Of a DNA stretch of 64,000 nt, positions 1-11,515 are shown piece after piece. The stretch covers positions 120,017,874 to 120,081,873 of the forward strand of contig OX393550.1 of the NCBI GenBank assembly GCA_947650365.1, given 5' to 3'. The position numbers and the translations under genes were made by a program. Under the pieces are notes generated by a model. That model made no database searches. It was not told where the DNA came from and was given only the letters and a program-made list of their open reading frames with translations. Numbering within the stretch: position 1 is the stretch's first letter; each line of letters begins with the position of its first letter. This DNA comes from Chamaelirium japonicum (taxonomy: Eukaryota > Streptophyta > Magnoliopsida > Liliales > Melanthiaceae).

Positions 1-180
1 CCCAATTTAAACCCGGACCAAACCCGATGTGTTTTATACGTGTTTTATACGCGTTTTTTTCGTTTTAAACGCGTATAAAACGCGTATGTAAGTTTTTTTC
101 AAAAAAACGAGTTTTTTTCATGTTTACTACGTCTTCGGATCGATACGCGTTCTATACGCGTTTTTTTCAAAAAAACGCCC
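1..180. repeat. AT-rich palindromic block with TATACGCG motifs
   Basis: This block has several overlapping inverted motifs. TATACGCG-type octamers recur on both strands, and runs of seven T followed by C and seven A form short hairpins, one near 108 and one near 165. It is joined directly to the truncated 5' side of the chromovirus fossil, so it is probably another repeat at the junction rather than gag sequence. No family is recognised. Confidence 0.5.
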
Positions 181-3100
181 GATTTGGTAACTATGGTCGG
201 AGCAATGAAAAGGACAGTCGTGGCAAGGGCCCTGAGAGGGACTTTTCCAAAATCAGTCCCCTCATCAAATGCTACAAGTGCCAGGGCTATGGGCACGTGG
301 CTGCAAACTGCCCCAGCCCCGTCAAAATCAATATCATTGATGGCACACCTGTTGAGGCACTGGAGTCAGACATGGATGGGTTTGTGTACCAAGCTGATGA
401 TGATGAAGGAGATTTCGATGAAGAGGGAGGTGACTTCACTCTAGGTTGTCTTAGGTACACAACACCGACTGAGTTGGCCGTTGTAAGGTGCACGCTGTCC
501 CAGCCCAAAGAACAAGATGACTGGAGGCGTACCAACATTTTTCATACATTTACCAGAATCGGAGATAAGAACTGTAAAGTGATCATTGACAGTGGAAGTT
601 GCGTCAACGCAGTATCTTCTGCCGTGATCTCCAAGACTGGGTTGAAGGCAGTTCCCCATCCTCGACCATACCAAGTCTCCTGGATCAACTCTACGGCAAT
701 GGAGGTCAAGCAAAGATATTTGGTCCCCATAAACTTCAATGCCTACCAGGAGAAGATCTGGTGTGATGTCTTAACTATGGATGTGGGTCAAGTCATACTG
801 GGGCGACCTTGGCTGTTTGATAATGGCGTCCTCATCTATGGACGATCTAACATGTGTTTGTTTGAGCATGAGGGTAAGAAAATCAAATTGATGCCCTCTC
901 AGCCCAAGAGTGGTCCGCCCGCACAAAAGTCCACCCCCTCCGCCAAGAAGACTGGCAGCGTCAGTTACATCAGTGCCAAGGAGTTGAGCCACGAAATGGA
1001 AAAAGGAGCCCCAATTATGATCCTTACGGCCCGAGAAATTCCTAAAGAGTCTACCCCAACAATCCCCCTTGAGATTGCTCCTGTGCTAAGAGAGTTCCCT
1101 GATGTCTTCCCCGAGGATCTACCCGACCAGCTGCCCCCAATGTGTGACAAGCAACACGCAATTGACTTGGTCCCAAGGGCGAGCCTCCCCAACCTGCCCC
1201 ACTATAGGATGAACCCTACGGAGCATGCCGAGTTGAAGCGGCAGGTTGATGAACTGTTGAAAAAGGGTTTTATCAAAGAAAGTTTGAGCCCTTGTGTGGT
1301 CCCCGCCCTGCTTACACCAAAGAAGGATGGCACCTGGCGTATGTGCGTGGATAGCCGTGCCATCAACAAGATAACGATCAAATACCGTTTCCCCATCCCT
1401 CGTTTGGATGACCTGTTGGACATGATGTCTGGAGCCACCGTCTTTTCCAAGATCGACCTAAAGATACCATCAGATTCGCATCCGCCCTAGAGATGAGTGG
1501 AAGACTGCGTTTAAGACCAAGGATGGATTGTACAAGTGGATGGTCATGCCGTTTGGGCTGACCAATGCGCCGAGCACTTTCATGAGAGTTATGACACAGG
1601 TACTTCGCCCTTTTATGGGAAAATTTCTCGTGGTGTACTTTGATGACATACTCATCTATAGTCAGTCTTGGGCACATCACCTCGACCATCTTCGGCAAGT
1701 CTGCGCCGTACTGAGGAAAGAACTGTACGTCAATCCAAAGAAGTGTACTTTCCTTGCTAACGAAGTCCATTTCCTAGGGTTTGTCGTCTCTGTCCATGGG
1801 GTCTCTGCAGATCCTGAGAAGGTCCGCGCTATCGAGGAATGGCCTAAACCGAAGAACATCCGTGATGTCAGGAGTTTCCATGACCTGGCCACGTTTTACA
1901 GAAGATTCATCAAGGGGTTCAGCATCATTATGGCCCCAATCAAAGACTGCCTTAAGAAGGGCGAGTTCGAATGGACGATTGTCGCCTCCAAGACCTTTGA
2001 GGAGATCAAGAGGAGAATGGTTGAGGCCCCTGTCATGCACCTCCCCGACTTCTCTAAAGTTTTTGAAATAGCCTGTGATGCATCTGGGCTTGGCATAGGT
2101 GGTGTCCTCTCCCAGGAAGGACATCCCGTTGCTTACTTCAGCGAGAAGCTGAACGATACTCGCCAACGATACTCTACATACGACAAAGAATTTTATGCGG
2201 TAATCCAATCTCTTCGTCACTGGCGACATTACCTTCTCCCTCAGGAATTCGTCATTTACTCTGATCATGAGGCCTTACGGAGTTACGGTACATTTACTCT
2301 CAAAAGAAGTTGAACGCGCGACACGGTCATTGGGTTGAGTTCCTTCAAGATTATACTTTCACCCTGCGCCATAAGGCGGGAGTCGAAAATAAGGCCGATG
2401 ATGCTTTCAGTCGTCGTGTGTTTGTCTTCTCCAAATTAACCACGATGGTTGAGGGTTTTGAAAAACTGAAGGATGAATATGGGTCTTGCCCCGACTTTGG
2501 AAAGATACATTCCTTGTTAACTGATGGGTCCGTTCGAGAAGTTGATGGGTACCTCATGCAAGATGGCTACCTTTTTTTCGGTCGTCGGCTGTGTATTCAC
2601 CGAACTTCCCTCCGTGAATTTCTTGTTTGCGAACTACATGCTAGTGGTCTTGCCGGTCACTTCGGCAGCAAAAAGACCATTGAGGCTGTTGAATATCGAT
2701 TTTTCTGGCCGAGTCTGAAGCGAGATGTCGCTAAATATGTGAGTCGGTGTCACACCTGCCAGTTGACCAAGCAACAAAAGCAAAATACCGGCATGTATAC
2801 ACCACTGTCGGTTTCAAACTGCCCCTGGCAAGACATCAGTATGGATTTCGTACTTGGTCTCCCAAAAACCCTCAGAAAGCACGATTCAGTTCTAGTGGTG
2901 GTAGACCGTTTCTCCAAGATGGCCCATTTTCTACCATGTTCCAAAACCTCTGATGCGTCTCAAGTTGCCAAAATATTCTTTGATGGCATTGTAAAGCTAC
3001 ATGGGTTACCTAAGACTATTGTGTCTGATAGGGATGTCAAGTTCACTAGCTTTTTTGGAAGACCCTTTGGCACAAATTGGGCACAAGCTTCAATTCTCTA

Positions 3101-4105
3101 CCGCATTCCACCCACAGACTGATGGTCAAACGGAAGTTGTCAACCGGAGTCTGGGAAATCTCCTGCGAACCTTGGTAGGCGAACATGTCGGGAGTTGGGA
3201 TCTCAAACTGTCCATTGCCGAGTTTGCATATAATTCATCTGTTAATAGAACTACCGGCATGAGTCCACATGAAATTGTCCATGGTTTTAAGCCTAGGCAA
3301 CTAATAGATCTCATTCCCATGGCTGATTATCATAGAGTCTCCGAGTCTGCATCTGCATTTGCATCACACATGCATGAATTACATAAAGAAATCAGTAACA
3401 AGATTGAGCAAAGCAATGCTGACTATAAATTACGAGCCGATGCCCGAAAAAGAGTTCAAACTTTTAACGTCGGAGATTATGTGATGGTCCGGATCCGCTC
3501 GGAACGGTTTCCCCCGGGAACTGTTAAGAAACTACATGCACGCAGTGCCGGCTCCTTTCGGATCCTAAGGAAGATAAATGACAATGCATATGTTATCGAA
3601 TTACCTGAGGATTTTGGCATTAGTCCGACTTTCAATATTGAAGATCTAGTGGCCTACAAGGGCCCAAATTTCAACCCTAGTAATCCTTTGATAGACGAGC
3701 CTACCTTGGACCCTGCTTCTGAGAGCCCCTCCCTACCTCCACTTCCCCAAAATCTCCCAAATCCTACAGCAGAAGGCATTGATAAAATTCTGGATGACGA
3801 AATCGTCTCTAATAGAGACGGTGGAACCCAGAGGTACTTGATTCGCTGGAAAGGGAAACCCCCTTCTGAGGATACATGGGTGGAGCAAGAGGAACTGCAA
3901 CGGCTTGACCCGGACCTACTGGAGCTGTACGAGACCCGCACCGAGCCTTACTCAACGGAGTCGAGTTCTCTCCCACCCCGGGAGAATGATGGGGACATCG
4001 AACAGCGCCCATTGCACGTGTACCAGCGCAGGAGGCCCACCTGAGCAGAAATCTAAGAGTTGTTCAGAAAATCTGGATTCTGAAATTAAAGTCGATGGCT
4101 ACAAC
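120..4105 (+). mobile_element. Fossil Ty3/gypsy chromovirus, 5'-truncated
   Basis: This is an old chromovirus copy read on the plus strand. Parts in order are: a gag tail with a CCHC zinc knuckle (CYKCQGYGHVAANC, near 270-310), a retropepsin region with an IDSGS core near 585-600, reverse transcriptase with YFDDILIYS near 1640-1665, RNase H around 2040-2450, integrase with an HHCC zinc finger and catalytic core around 2600-3500, and a C-terminal chromodomain around 3780-3930. The RT resembles the CRM/Galadriel group, and the canonical chromodomain favours a Galadriel-type element, but the lineage call is by eye. Most of gag and the 5' LTR are missing. It is broken, with roughly three or four breaks in the coding part. 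A small hAT MITE sits just downstream. Age cannot be estimated because no LTR pair is present. Confidence 0.9.
3778..3930 (+). other. Chromodomain at the end of the chromovirus integrase
   Basis: The segment encodes a typical chromodomain ending: ILDDEIVSNRD, then a YLIRWKGKP strand, then DTWVEQEEL and a short helix. The aromatic positions (Y, W and W) expected in a methyl-lysine cage are visible. In chromoviruses this domain is fused to the integrase C-terminus and is thought to steer integration to heterochromatin. A classical chromodomain, rather than the divergent CR motif, argues against a centromeric CRM element. Confidence 0.85.
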
Positions 4106-4623
4106 TAGGGGTGGCAAGGGACTCTGAAAACCCTACTCGAACCATCGAGTATGGGTATATATTTTATACATGAAACTAAGGTTTGGGTAGGGTATGGGTA
4201 TAGAAGCTCTACCCGATTAACTTTCAGGTATGGGTATAGGTACCTAAATACCATACCCGAAACCTAATTGCCCCTCTCACTTGTGTATACTAGATGATAC
4301 AGTTCGACTCCAAACGTATTGTCATACACCCAAATTCTAACCAAACTCATATCCCTACCCAAACTTACTCTACTAAAACCAATCTTATAAGAAACCAAAA
4401 GAGTTACTTAACATTGTATTGTGATGCATCCGAATTTTTTTCCTCAAGCAACTGCATATGTGATGGAGAAAAAGAGAAATTATACCCAATTCATACCCGA
4501 AACTTGAACCAAAACGCGAAACCCGAATGGGTATGGGTCGGGTATAGACCCTCTTCTACACGAACGGGTACGGGTATGGGTAAGGATAGGGTCTGACCCG
4601 AACCCGACCCATTGCCACCCCTA
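4106..4623. mobile_element. hAT-type MITE (518 bp) with TAGGGGTGGCAA termini
   Basis: The two ends are perfect 12-bp inverted repeats, TAGGGGTGGCAA and TTGCCACCCCTA. The flanks are GCTACAAC (4098-4105) and GCTGCAGC (4624-4631), which match at 6 of 8 positions and differ only by A/G transitions, so they look like a decayed 8-bp target duplication. An 8-bp duplication and a TAGGGG terminus are hallmarks of hAT elements. The interior is rich in GGGTA/TACCC words and has no coding capacity. The core near 4236-4465 is similar to 20838-21060. Confidence 0.85.
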
Positions 4624-5215
4624 GCTGCAGCTAAATACTAAAGCTGAAAGTCGTAGCTTAATGATGAAGCTTAATGTTGGATTCCAAAGCTTAAAGCTAC
4701 TACGTAGAAAAGCAGCTGTGTAGAGGGTTGAAGTTTTCGAAAAATAATGTCTTTAGAAAAGCTGCTTTAGAGTGCTGATGTTCAAATAAGTTGGTTTGAA
4801 AAATTAATGTGGAAAAGCTGTGTTAAAAAAAGTTGCTCCTGAATAAGTTGCTCTTGAAGAAGCTACTACTAAATAAGATGCTTCAGAATAAGCCAACTAG
4901 TTGATCTGGATTTGGCTAAATAAGGATAATATCTGACAGTGGATCCAATTTTTGAACAAATGGATCCGACTGAATAAGAAAGGAACCCAAAATAGGTCTA
5001 ATGTGTTTTAGACCTAACCGCGTGATGCAGCAATTGAGGTCTTCTTCGGGAGAAAAACCCTAAATCGAAATGGGGATGAAGTTTCTGCTGATGTTGCCGA
5101 TCCGACTAAGAACTTCTTCTTCGACGTCCTGGTGCAATGGTGGAGTCCTCCGACGGCTAATGTTACCGATCTTGATGCAGAAGCTCGTCCTTGAGGATCC
5201 ACGGGATTACCCTCT
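4624..5215. other. AT-rich non-coding stretch with AGCTGCTT-like words
   Basis: There is no credible ORF. Short words such as AAAGCTGCTTT, AAGTTGCTC and AAGAAGCTAC recur every 20-40 bases between about 4630 and 4890, suggesting a degenerate repeat or the body of another old non-autonomous element. The last 200 bases change to mixed composition and include an AAACCCTAAAT motif near 5057, typical of plant leaders. Confidence 0.4.
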
Positions 5216-5560
5216 GCTGGTGATGGGGACATCGAGCAGCGTCCATGGCGCGTGTACCAGCGCAGGAGGCGCCACCTGAGTCTATGGCTCTGATCAAGCA
5301 TTCAGAACCATCATGGTTGTTTTCATTGTTGCATTGTGTTATTTAGTCCCACCTCGATTTCCGGGGATTTTTGTTTGCTGTTGCAGGCCTTTATATAGGC
5401 CTGCCCATTGGCCATGTAAGGGTATGCTATGAATAAGAATAATATGTTTTCCTCTACATATGTTGAGAGAAACCAGGGTGAGGTCTGTGAAACCCCAAAC
5501 CCAAACCCTAGGTGTGTGAAACCCTAGGTCCAGACTAGTGTGTGAAACCCTAGTTGGCCC
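5216..5560 (+). mobile_element. Second chromovirus pol tail and LTR-like sequence (fossil)
   Basis: Positions 5222-5278 repeat the extreme 3' end of the chromovirus coding region at 3988-4043; both encode a GDIEQRP...VYQRRR tail followed by a TGAG stop context. What follows looks like an LTR: a TTTATATAGG TATA-like motif near 5391, then a T-rich stretch with AATAAGAATAATATG. The block is therefore the 3' end of a related fossil, or the junction between two tandem copies. It is too short to date and its right border is not fixed. Confidence 0.55.
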
Positions 5561-6010
5561 CCCCTATTTTCTTTCCCCAGCCCACACCGCCGCCCCTCAC
5601 CCCTCTCTCTCTCTCCTCCCGCGAACCGTCCCCCTCTCTCCCTGCGACCCCCTCTCTCCCTCTCGTGATCCCCGACCCCAGCCCGACCGAACCCCCCCTA
5701 CCCCTTGCCCGCGCCCCGCTACCGCCCTCCCTGCACGACAGCCCCGACCCCCTTCTCCCCCGACCCCAGCCCGACCGAACCCCCCCCCCCCCCCCCCCGC
5801 CCCTTGCCCGCCCGACCGAACCCCCCACCTGCCCCTTGCCTGCGCCCCCGCCACCGGCCGCCGCCCTCCCTCCCTGCACGGCAGCCCCGACCCCCTCCTC
5901 CCCACCCAGCCCGGCCCGATCCCCATCCCCTCCCCTTCCCTTCCCTTCCCTGCGACCCAACCCGAACCCCACCTCCCCACCCCAGCCGATCCCATCCCCT
6001 CGGCATGACG
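5560..6010 (+). other. C-rich, strongly strand-asymmetric tract
   Basis: About 450 bases are almost purine-free on the plus strand apart from isolated CGA and GA words. They include CT repeats near 5606-5620 and a C run of about 19 bases near 5781-5799. The words CCCGACCCC and CCGACCGAACC recur, so part is tandemly repeated. The tract is open in one frame as proline-rich peptide, which is expected from composition and is not evidence of coding. It could be a long pyrimidine-rich leader of the following ORF. Confidence 0.6.
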
Positions 6011-6013
6011 GCA

Positions 6014-6339
6014 TGGCCGATCCGGATGTTGATCACGGCTTGATCGACGACGAAGACGGATTCCTCGACATCCGTTCCCCATTCCTCGAATTCCAGTTCA
6101 GCGCCGGTGAGAACGTGAAGGAGTACGTGGAACGCATCACCTACCTCGTCGCAAAGGACGCAGAAGCTCGGCTGGGGATCTCGGAGAATCATCAATGGTG
6201 GCATCCCGGCGCACCCGTGCACCTCAACGTGTTGGCGCTACGGGCCCTCGCTCAAGCCCCGCTCGAAACCGAGGATCCCGCATCGACATCGACCCCGCCA
6301 CTAGCTGAGATCCCTGAGGCTCCCCACGACCCTCAGTAG
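6014..6339 (+). CDS. Unrecognised GC-rich ORF, possible first exon or gag leader
   Basis: An ATG at 6014 opens a 108-codon frame starting MADPDVDHGLIDDEDGF and closing with TAG at 6337-6339. The product is acidic, with a probable amphipathic helix around ENVKEYVERITYLVAKDAEA and a proline-rich tail. No family is recognised. Codon use is GC-rich, unlike the T-rich sequence that follows at once. The stop overlaps an AG/GTATGT splice-donor-like site at 6338-6344, so it may be the first exon of a gene that originally continued. It follows an LTR-like block, so an alternative is the start of a retrotransposon gag. Neither reading is secure. Confidence 0.35.
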
Positions 6340-6698
6340 GTATGTTTTCCTCCCGATGAGGTGTTTCCGGTAGACGCCAATAAATTGAGTCTCTAATCTT
6401 TTATTATTGCCGACTGCTGTCCACTCTCGTGAGATTGAGCATTCCACCTGTCCCGCAGAGTTGCTAATCTACATATTGCGAGTAGGACTATTAGCCGGTA
6501 ATTTAAGTATTGTTTCTTTATCGCCTGGAATCGAGAGCAATCGGCATCGTGCTAGTAGTTCCCCATGTTATCTGTTTGAATTACTTTTCCCGCTTGGTAT
6601 CAAAATTAACAGTTAAGCCCTGTTTGCTCAATCAATTACTAACATTACCATCACCTGCATTGTTTTGCATCAGCTGGTCTTACCTTCGAAGTTCTTCC
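6340..6698 (+). other. T-rich, intron-like non-coding stretch
   Basis: The sequence begins with GTATGTTTTCC and stays T-rich without ORFs up to a MITE insertion at 6699. This is what a plant intron looks like after a GC-rich first exon. No acceptor could be tied to a recognisable second exon. Confidence 0.3.
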
Positions 6699-7251
6699 TT
6701 ATGCAGTCAAAGTCGGGACTAGTAGGCCAAAACTTATTCTAACCCCTCCCCCCTCACTAAATATATATGATATATGAACTACCATAAATGTCAATAAGTA
6801 TATGATACTAGTCAGTCAATAACAGTGCATGCCTTCACACTTCATACCCATGTCAGACGACTCAGAACTAAGAATTCATCACAATATTTGTTTACTGATG
6901 TTTAATCTGTGAACAACCCCAATTTTGAGGTTATATAAATATCAACAAATAAACAATAATTATTTGTCTATGTTTTTATCTCAGATTCTCAGGTCCTCAA
7001 CAGATGATTATAGGGAAGAGTCATAGTTGCGACTCAAGACTTCGAGGCAATTCAAAAAAATCCAAACTAAATTGCTTGCAAAGACTCCTTGAAAAAAAAA
7101 ATGCTTACAGAATGTCGCCTGGGGACTAGTCCAAGCCACTAGTCGGGGACTAGTCGGGATTCCGCCCAGCTATGAAAGAATCGGAATTAGTCAGTCGGCA
7201 AAATGCCGCCTGGGGACTAGTCACCGACTAGTCCCGATTTTGATAGCATAG
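6699..7251 (-). mobile_element. hAT-type MITE, CTATGC family, copy 1 (553 bp)
   Basis: The copy runs from TTATGCAGTCAAAGTCGG to a reverse-complement end, GATTTTGATAGCATAG. The flanks GTTCTTCC (6691-6698) and CTTCTTCC (7252-7259) match at 7 of 8 positions. Its reverse complement aligns over its whole length with the insertion at 19489-20191, including subterminal GACTAGTC clusters and the AT-rich core. It has no coding capacity. The GACTAGTC clusters near both ends may be transposase-binding repeats, which is inference. Confidence 0.85.
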
Positions 7252-7797
7252 CTTCTTCCTCCATTGGCTTGAGACAAGAGCTCCCCGCTAACCAGATTTG
7301 AATCGTTAGATGACTGAATCACAATCTCTTGACGCTGATTGAGTTTGCCAGCTTCTCGATCTGTCGACTAACCGTTGGATTCAATGAAGGAAGAAGATTC
7401 TGATGGAGCTTCCGATGGGACTTCGATGAGGCTTTGCCGATAGAGCTTCTGATGGGGCTCTACTAACTGTAGGTAGATGTCGATGAATGACCGATCTGTC
7501 AAAGCTCGTCAAATGATGAGGCTTGAAAACGATGAAGAGGGATTTATGGCTCTGATACCATCTTGGACCTAAAAGGAAAAGAGAAAAGGATTTTGGAAGT
7601 AAAGAGAGTACTTTACTCATTAGGGCAATGGCCCTATATATGAGTCATATGACCATACAAAGGATGGGATCACCAAGGGTGAGCATACCCCAAAGAGGCA
7701 AATAAACCTATACAAAGACTAAGAATATAGTACACACTCTTACAACTATGAATACAAAACTCCTCACAACCCGTCCTATCCTATTGAGAGGAGGTTC
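7252..7797 (-). mobile_element. Ty1/copia-type LTR with primer-binding site (fossil fragment)
   Basis: Read on the minus strand, an LTR-like block from about 7797 to 7564 starts TGTGTGAACC, contains a CATATATAGG TATA-like motif and ends shortly before TGGTATCAGAGCC (7550-7562). That motif is the initiator-Met tRNA primer-binding site used by most plant copia elements. A leader of about 300 bases follows and is cut by the MITE at 6699-7251. No gag-pol remains, so this is a fragment or TRIM-like remnant. No second LTR is present for dating. Confidence 0.65.
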
Positions 7798-7859
7798 ACA
7801 CATCTAAACCCCCCTTATAACCAGCTCTTAGGAGGATCGACAAGGAACCATATATCAGT

Positions 7860-8585
7860 GGACCGAGCCACTTCAACCTGGAGAGTCACTTGGGCGGGAC
7901 ACACATAAGTACTTAACCTTTCACCAAGGCGCAAGGCACGACATGGTGAACTGTCAAGCATTCAAGAACAAAGTTGAAAACCTCATTCGAAAGGGGTACC
8001 TGCAGCATGTTGCCAACCAACACCCGATGGAGGAGTAGCAACCTAAACCCCCGGCAACACATAAGACGCAGCTCCAAGACTAGAGCATCCCATCCATGTG
8101 ATCTTCCCCATTTTCGGATACACGGACACCCATAAGCCAATAAAGAAGAGGATTTGAATTCAGGTGGAGATCTAACATGTTCAGCTTGATAGCCAGGTAA
8201 CTATTCATTACTTTAGGCAACCCCGAACCTCTCAGTCTTCCCGGGGGTGATCTAGTTCACTACAGAGGATAAAAAAACTAGGAGTCTTTCCGTATAATCA
8301 TCCTTGGGTTATTCATGTGAAGGTTGACATTTTTGAGGTTCGCCGAGTCCTTGTGGACACGGGGAGCTCGATGAACTTGTTCTAGAAACCATTCAAGGAG
8401 TTGAATCCCAATGAGGGTACCCTGAAAACAAGAAACTTTGCACTGCACGGATTCAAGGGAGCAGTAGCCAAAGTAGCTGGGGAGGTCGCACTTCTGGTGG
8501 CAGTGGGGCCCGTCATTAAGATAAAAAATTTCCTCTTAAGGCCCCTATATGAATTAGGAATCCTAATGAAAGTAGGAGTCGGAGA
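7860..8585 (+). mobile_element. Ty3/gypsy gag-protease fragment (fossil)
   Basis: The plus strand holds a gag tail (GARHDMVNCQAFKNKVENLI near 7930-7985) and a retropepsin core (VLVDTGSSMNLF near 8348-8385), in the layout of Tat/Athila-type gypsy elements. It is broken in several places and has neither RT nor LTRs. A small MITE was inserted at its right side, and a few more bases of the same region may continue after 8920. Confidence 0.7.
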
Positions 8586-8912
8586 CAAGGTTTTAAATGT
8601 CGTTTTCGGTGTCCATGTCGGTCGGCCAAAAAAGGAAAATTTTTGCTTTTCAGTAATTTGTCGGTGGAAAATTTGTAAAATGGAAAGACAAATTTCGGTG
8701 TTTTTCGATGGAAATTTATAGTTTTTGGTCATATTTCGATTTTGTTCGTTTGATATGAAAAAGATGAAATATTTCAGTAATTGTCAGATTTCGGTCAAAT
8801 GTCGGTCGACAAAAGGTAATGTCGACATTTCCTGCTTTTTTTATGTCGGATCCTCCAAAAACCGACATATGTCGGTGATTTCGGCCGGCATCTGTCGACA
8901 TTTGATTCCATG
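8586..8912. mobile_element. hAT-type MITE (327 bp), TGTCG-rich
   Basis: The ends are CAAGGTTTTAAATGTCG and, reverse-complemented from the right, CATGGAATCAAATGTCG, matching at 13 of 17 positions. The flanks GTCGGAGA (8578-8585) and GTCGAAGA (8913-8920) match at 7 of 8, giving an 8-bp target duplication. The interior is rich in GTCGG and GTCGACA words and has no ORF of note. It sits in a fossil gypsy fragment and is therefore younger than it. Confidence 0.8.
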
Positions 8913-8920
8913 GTCGAAGA

Positions 8921-9690
8921 TAACTTAGGACACCCTCTGGCTACTCAAAATGCTAACAAAAGGACCCATAATGGGCTGAAACAAAAAAATAAAAATACTA
9001 CAAAATTAATAAAATTAATATAAATATGTGCATAGCTTGGAAAGATTATTATGTGACTCATTGAACCACACTGCCTCATGTATGATCCTACATCATCAAT
9101 ATAGTGCCTTTCATACAATATGTTCCAATACATGAGTGAATAATGCAAGTACATACACAATACACCAATATATAGTAATATCTCTAACAACTTTTCTCCT
9201 TAACTAACAATGCCCAAGTTACATTAATCTCCTTCATTGCTTCATTTGGTGAACCTCCATTTTTATCATCTTATGTATGAAATTTGTATGCACGTTATTT
9301 CAACATAATAAATTTAATAAATAAGCAATGCAGGTCGATCCCAATGGCTACAGGTATCAATGAATTTTAATTTGTTTTAATTAATTGTTGTTGTACTTAG
9401 GTCTTTTTATGCTTTTTTTAGACCTTATTTTCAGTTTCTAAGCATTTTTATTATGAACATTAGCTTATGTTTGATGTCTTTTGTGGGGGTGTCCATGCAG
9501 CATTCGGGAGCTTTCGGACGATTCCTGACTCATTCGGATGTGTTTTCAGCTTTTATTAATAATAAATAGGCTAACAGGTTTCAACAGGGTGCTCGATGGT
9601 CGAGATTAAAAGCCCAATTCGACGGTTAGATAATGCGACTTAAACATTAAATCACGTGGAATTTAATTGGGCTCGTTAGTGGGTTTTTAT
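8921..9690. other. AT-rich sequence without recognisable features
   Basis: No ORF, RNA gene or transposon terminus was found. The segment from about 8990 to 9330 is especially AT-rich. GC content rises after about 9490. Confidence 0.5.
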
Positions 9691-10330
9691 GATTACTGAG
9701 GTCCAACCATCCATCACACAGCCCCTTTCTCTCTCCTACCTGGCCCCCCTCTTATTTTTGTCGTCGTACGGACCAGCCTCCCCTTTTTCTTTTTTTTCAA
9801 TGAAAACCCCTCCTCTGTGTGTGTGTGTGTGTGTGTCTTTGACGTCATCTCCCTCTCCTTTCTCCCTCGTCTCTTTTACTTATTTACCCCCCATCCATCC
9901 TCTGTTTGCTTGCATCCTACCCTCCATCAGAAACCCTACACATATAAAAGGGATGAAAAGAAAAAGAAATCATATTTTGTTTTTTAATACCTCTTCGTGA
10001 GAGAAACCCTAGAAGACGACAGCACTGGTCCTCCATTTCATTTCCCGACTTCGTCTCAAGAAGTCCCTCGATTCGCTCAAGATGCCTCAGCTTCGCATTA
10101 AGAAGAGCTTTTGGTTCATGATTCTGAAGGATCCAGCGATCCCATTGACCGACCTTGCTCCGTGGAAGGATTCGGCGATGGTTCCTCGTATCCGCGGCGG
10201 ATCTCATCCCAGACTATAATTTCCCTTTGTTTTCTCTTTTTCATTCTATCCATAATCTTCCATCGTTCATTATTCTTTATCGCTACCCCATCCATCTTAT
10301 CATCCCTCCTTTGAGCCCATATAGTGTCGG
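9690..10330 (+). other. CT-rich, promoter/leader-like region with a 45-codon ORF
   Basis: The region has the look of a plant 5' leader: pyrimidine-rich from about 9710 to 9950, a GT dinucleotide run near 9817-9835, then AGAGAAACCCTAG at 10000-10012. An ATG at 10082 opens a 45-residue frame (MPQLRIKKSFWFMILKDP...) ending at 10217-10219. The peptide matches no family I know. It may be the start of a lost gene or of a retroelement leader; no downstream exon was identified. Confidence 0.3.
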
Positions 10331-11116
10331 ATTGTTGGCCAAACGACCCACGATCATCCAGATCACTAGCTAGTTTGTTCGCCATTGTTTTTATATTAAA
10401 ATCTAGTGTGTTCAGCCTCATTTTATATAAAAAATTTGATGTTGCCCTTATGGATATCATACTGAACTCTAATATTTTGTGGTTGTGAGTAGAACCGTAG
10501 AAGTCTTGGTTTATTAAACTTGTAGTGCAGGGCTCTTCCTTGCCTACATCAATAAGGAATGACCCCCTAGGTACCATCTTTTCTAGGAGGGCACCTAGAT
10601 ACCAATTTCTTTTCATTGATATTTTCAACAACAAATTAAATTTATTCCATGGGATTTTCTTTAATAAACTGGTTGGGGTCCTTGCCTAACCACCCTCTAC
10701 TCGAGAGGATTTTCTCAAAAAAAAAACCAACAGAAAACAATTAGGGGTAGCAAGCAAAAGGCAAGGATAAAAAATGTGAATGAACAATACAGCTGATGCA
10801 CATTGACAAACTTTGAAAACAAGGAAAGTAATTCAAATCAAGCACCCTAGTTATCATCTAAGCACAAATAATATTGTTGTTCCGTATATATGAATGTGAT
10901 CTGCCTTCAGCCCCTAACAAGAATTATGGTTTTGATCCCGTCAATAATCTATGTGGAGAATCCCACAAAATACATTAATTCAGTTCTTAAATATACATAT
11001 GATGAGTACGTAATAGACGGATAAAGAAAATGTACAAGAAACCCATAAAAGACTGTTTTTTGGATTCAATATGAACAATCAATTTCTAAGACGAAGTTAA
11101 AACAATGAACCTTAAA
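10331..11116. other. Non-coding stretch, probably downstream intron or intergenic
   Basis: No credible ORF is present on either strand. If NUP133 continues to the left, this lies in its next intron. An A run of ten bases near 10719-10728 is the only low-complexity feature. Confidence 0.4.
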
Positions 11117-11330
11117 GGCAAATTAAGAGGCCAGATATCCTTGATATCTTGGTTAACCATTAATTCGAAACAAAGAGTTCGGTTGAAAATATTAAATGAT
11201 ATGAAATATGTGTTCCTTGGATATGGCAGATTGCAAATTAAGCAGCCAGATGTCCTTGGCATCATGGTTTACCATTCATTCGAAACAAAGAATTTAGTTG
11301 AAAATATGTCAGTTTTCTGGCCTACCAAAA
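11117..11330 (+). repeat. Two direct copies of a ~115-bp unit
   Basis: Copy 1 starts at about 11117 and copy 2 at about 11233. Shared words include GCAAATTAAG, AGCCAGATGTCC versus GGCCAGATATCC, ATTCGAAACAAAGA and GTTGAAAATAT. Divergence is moderate, so the duplication is old. No function is apparent. Confidence 0.7.
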
Positions 11331-11515
11331 AACTAAATATGTTATGTTGCACAGTTTTGGATGAAACCAATTTCACTCAATCAGAAAATTGTAGTTTTGG
11401 ATGAAGTACTTGGACTTCATATGAAATGTATGAAAAATTACCAAACATTCACATGATACTAAAAGCTATATTAATTGATAGGCATTCTTCGTTATATATC
11501 CAGAATTCTTTACCA

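Noticed and set aside
5554-6013. Proline-rich open frame before the ORF at 6014
   Set aside because: The C-rich composition keeps three frames open on both strands, so the frame is not evidence of protein.
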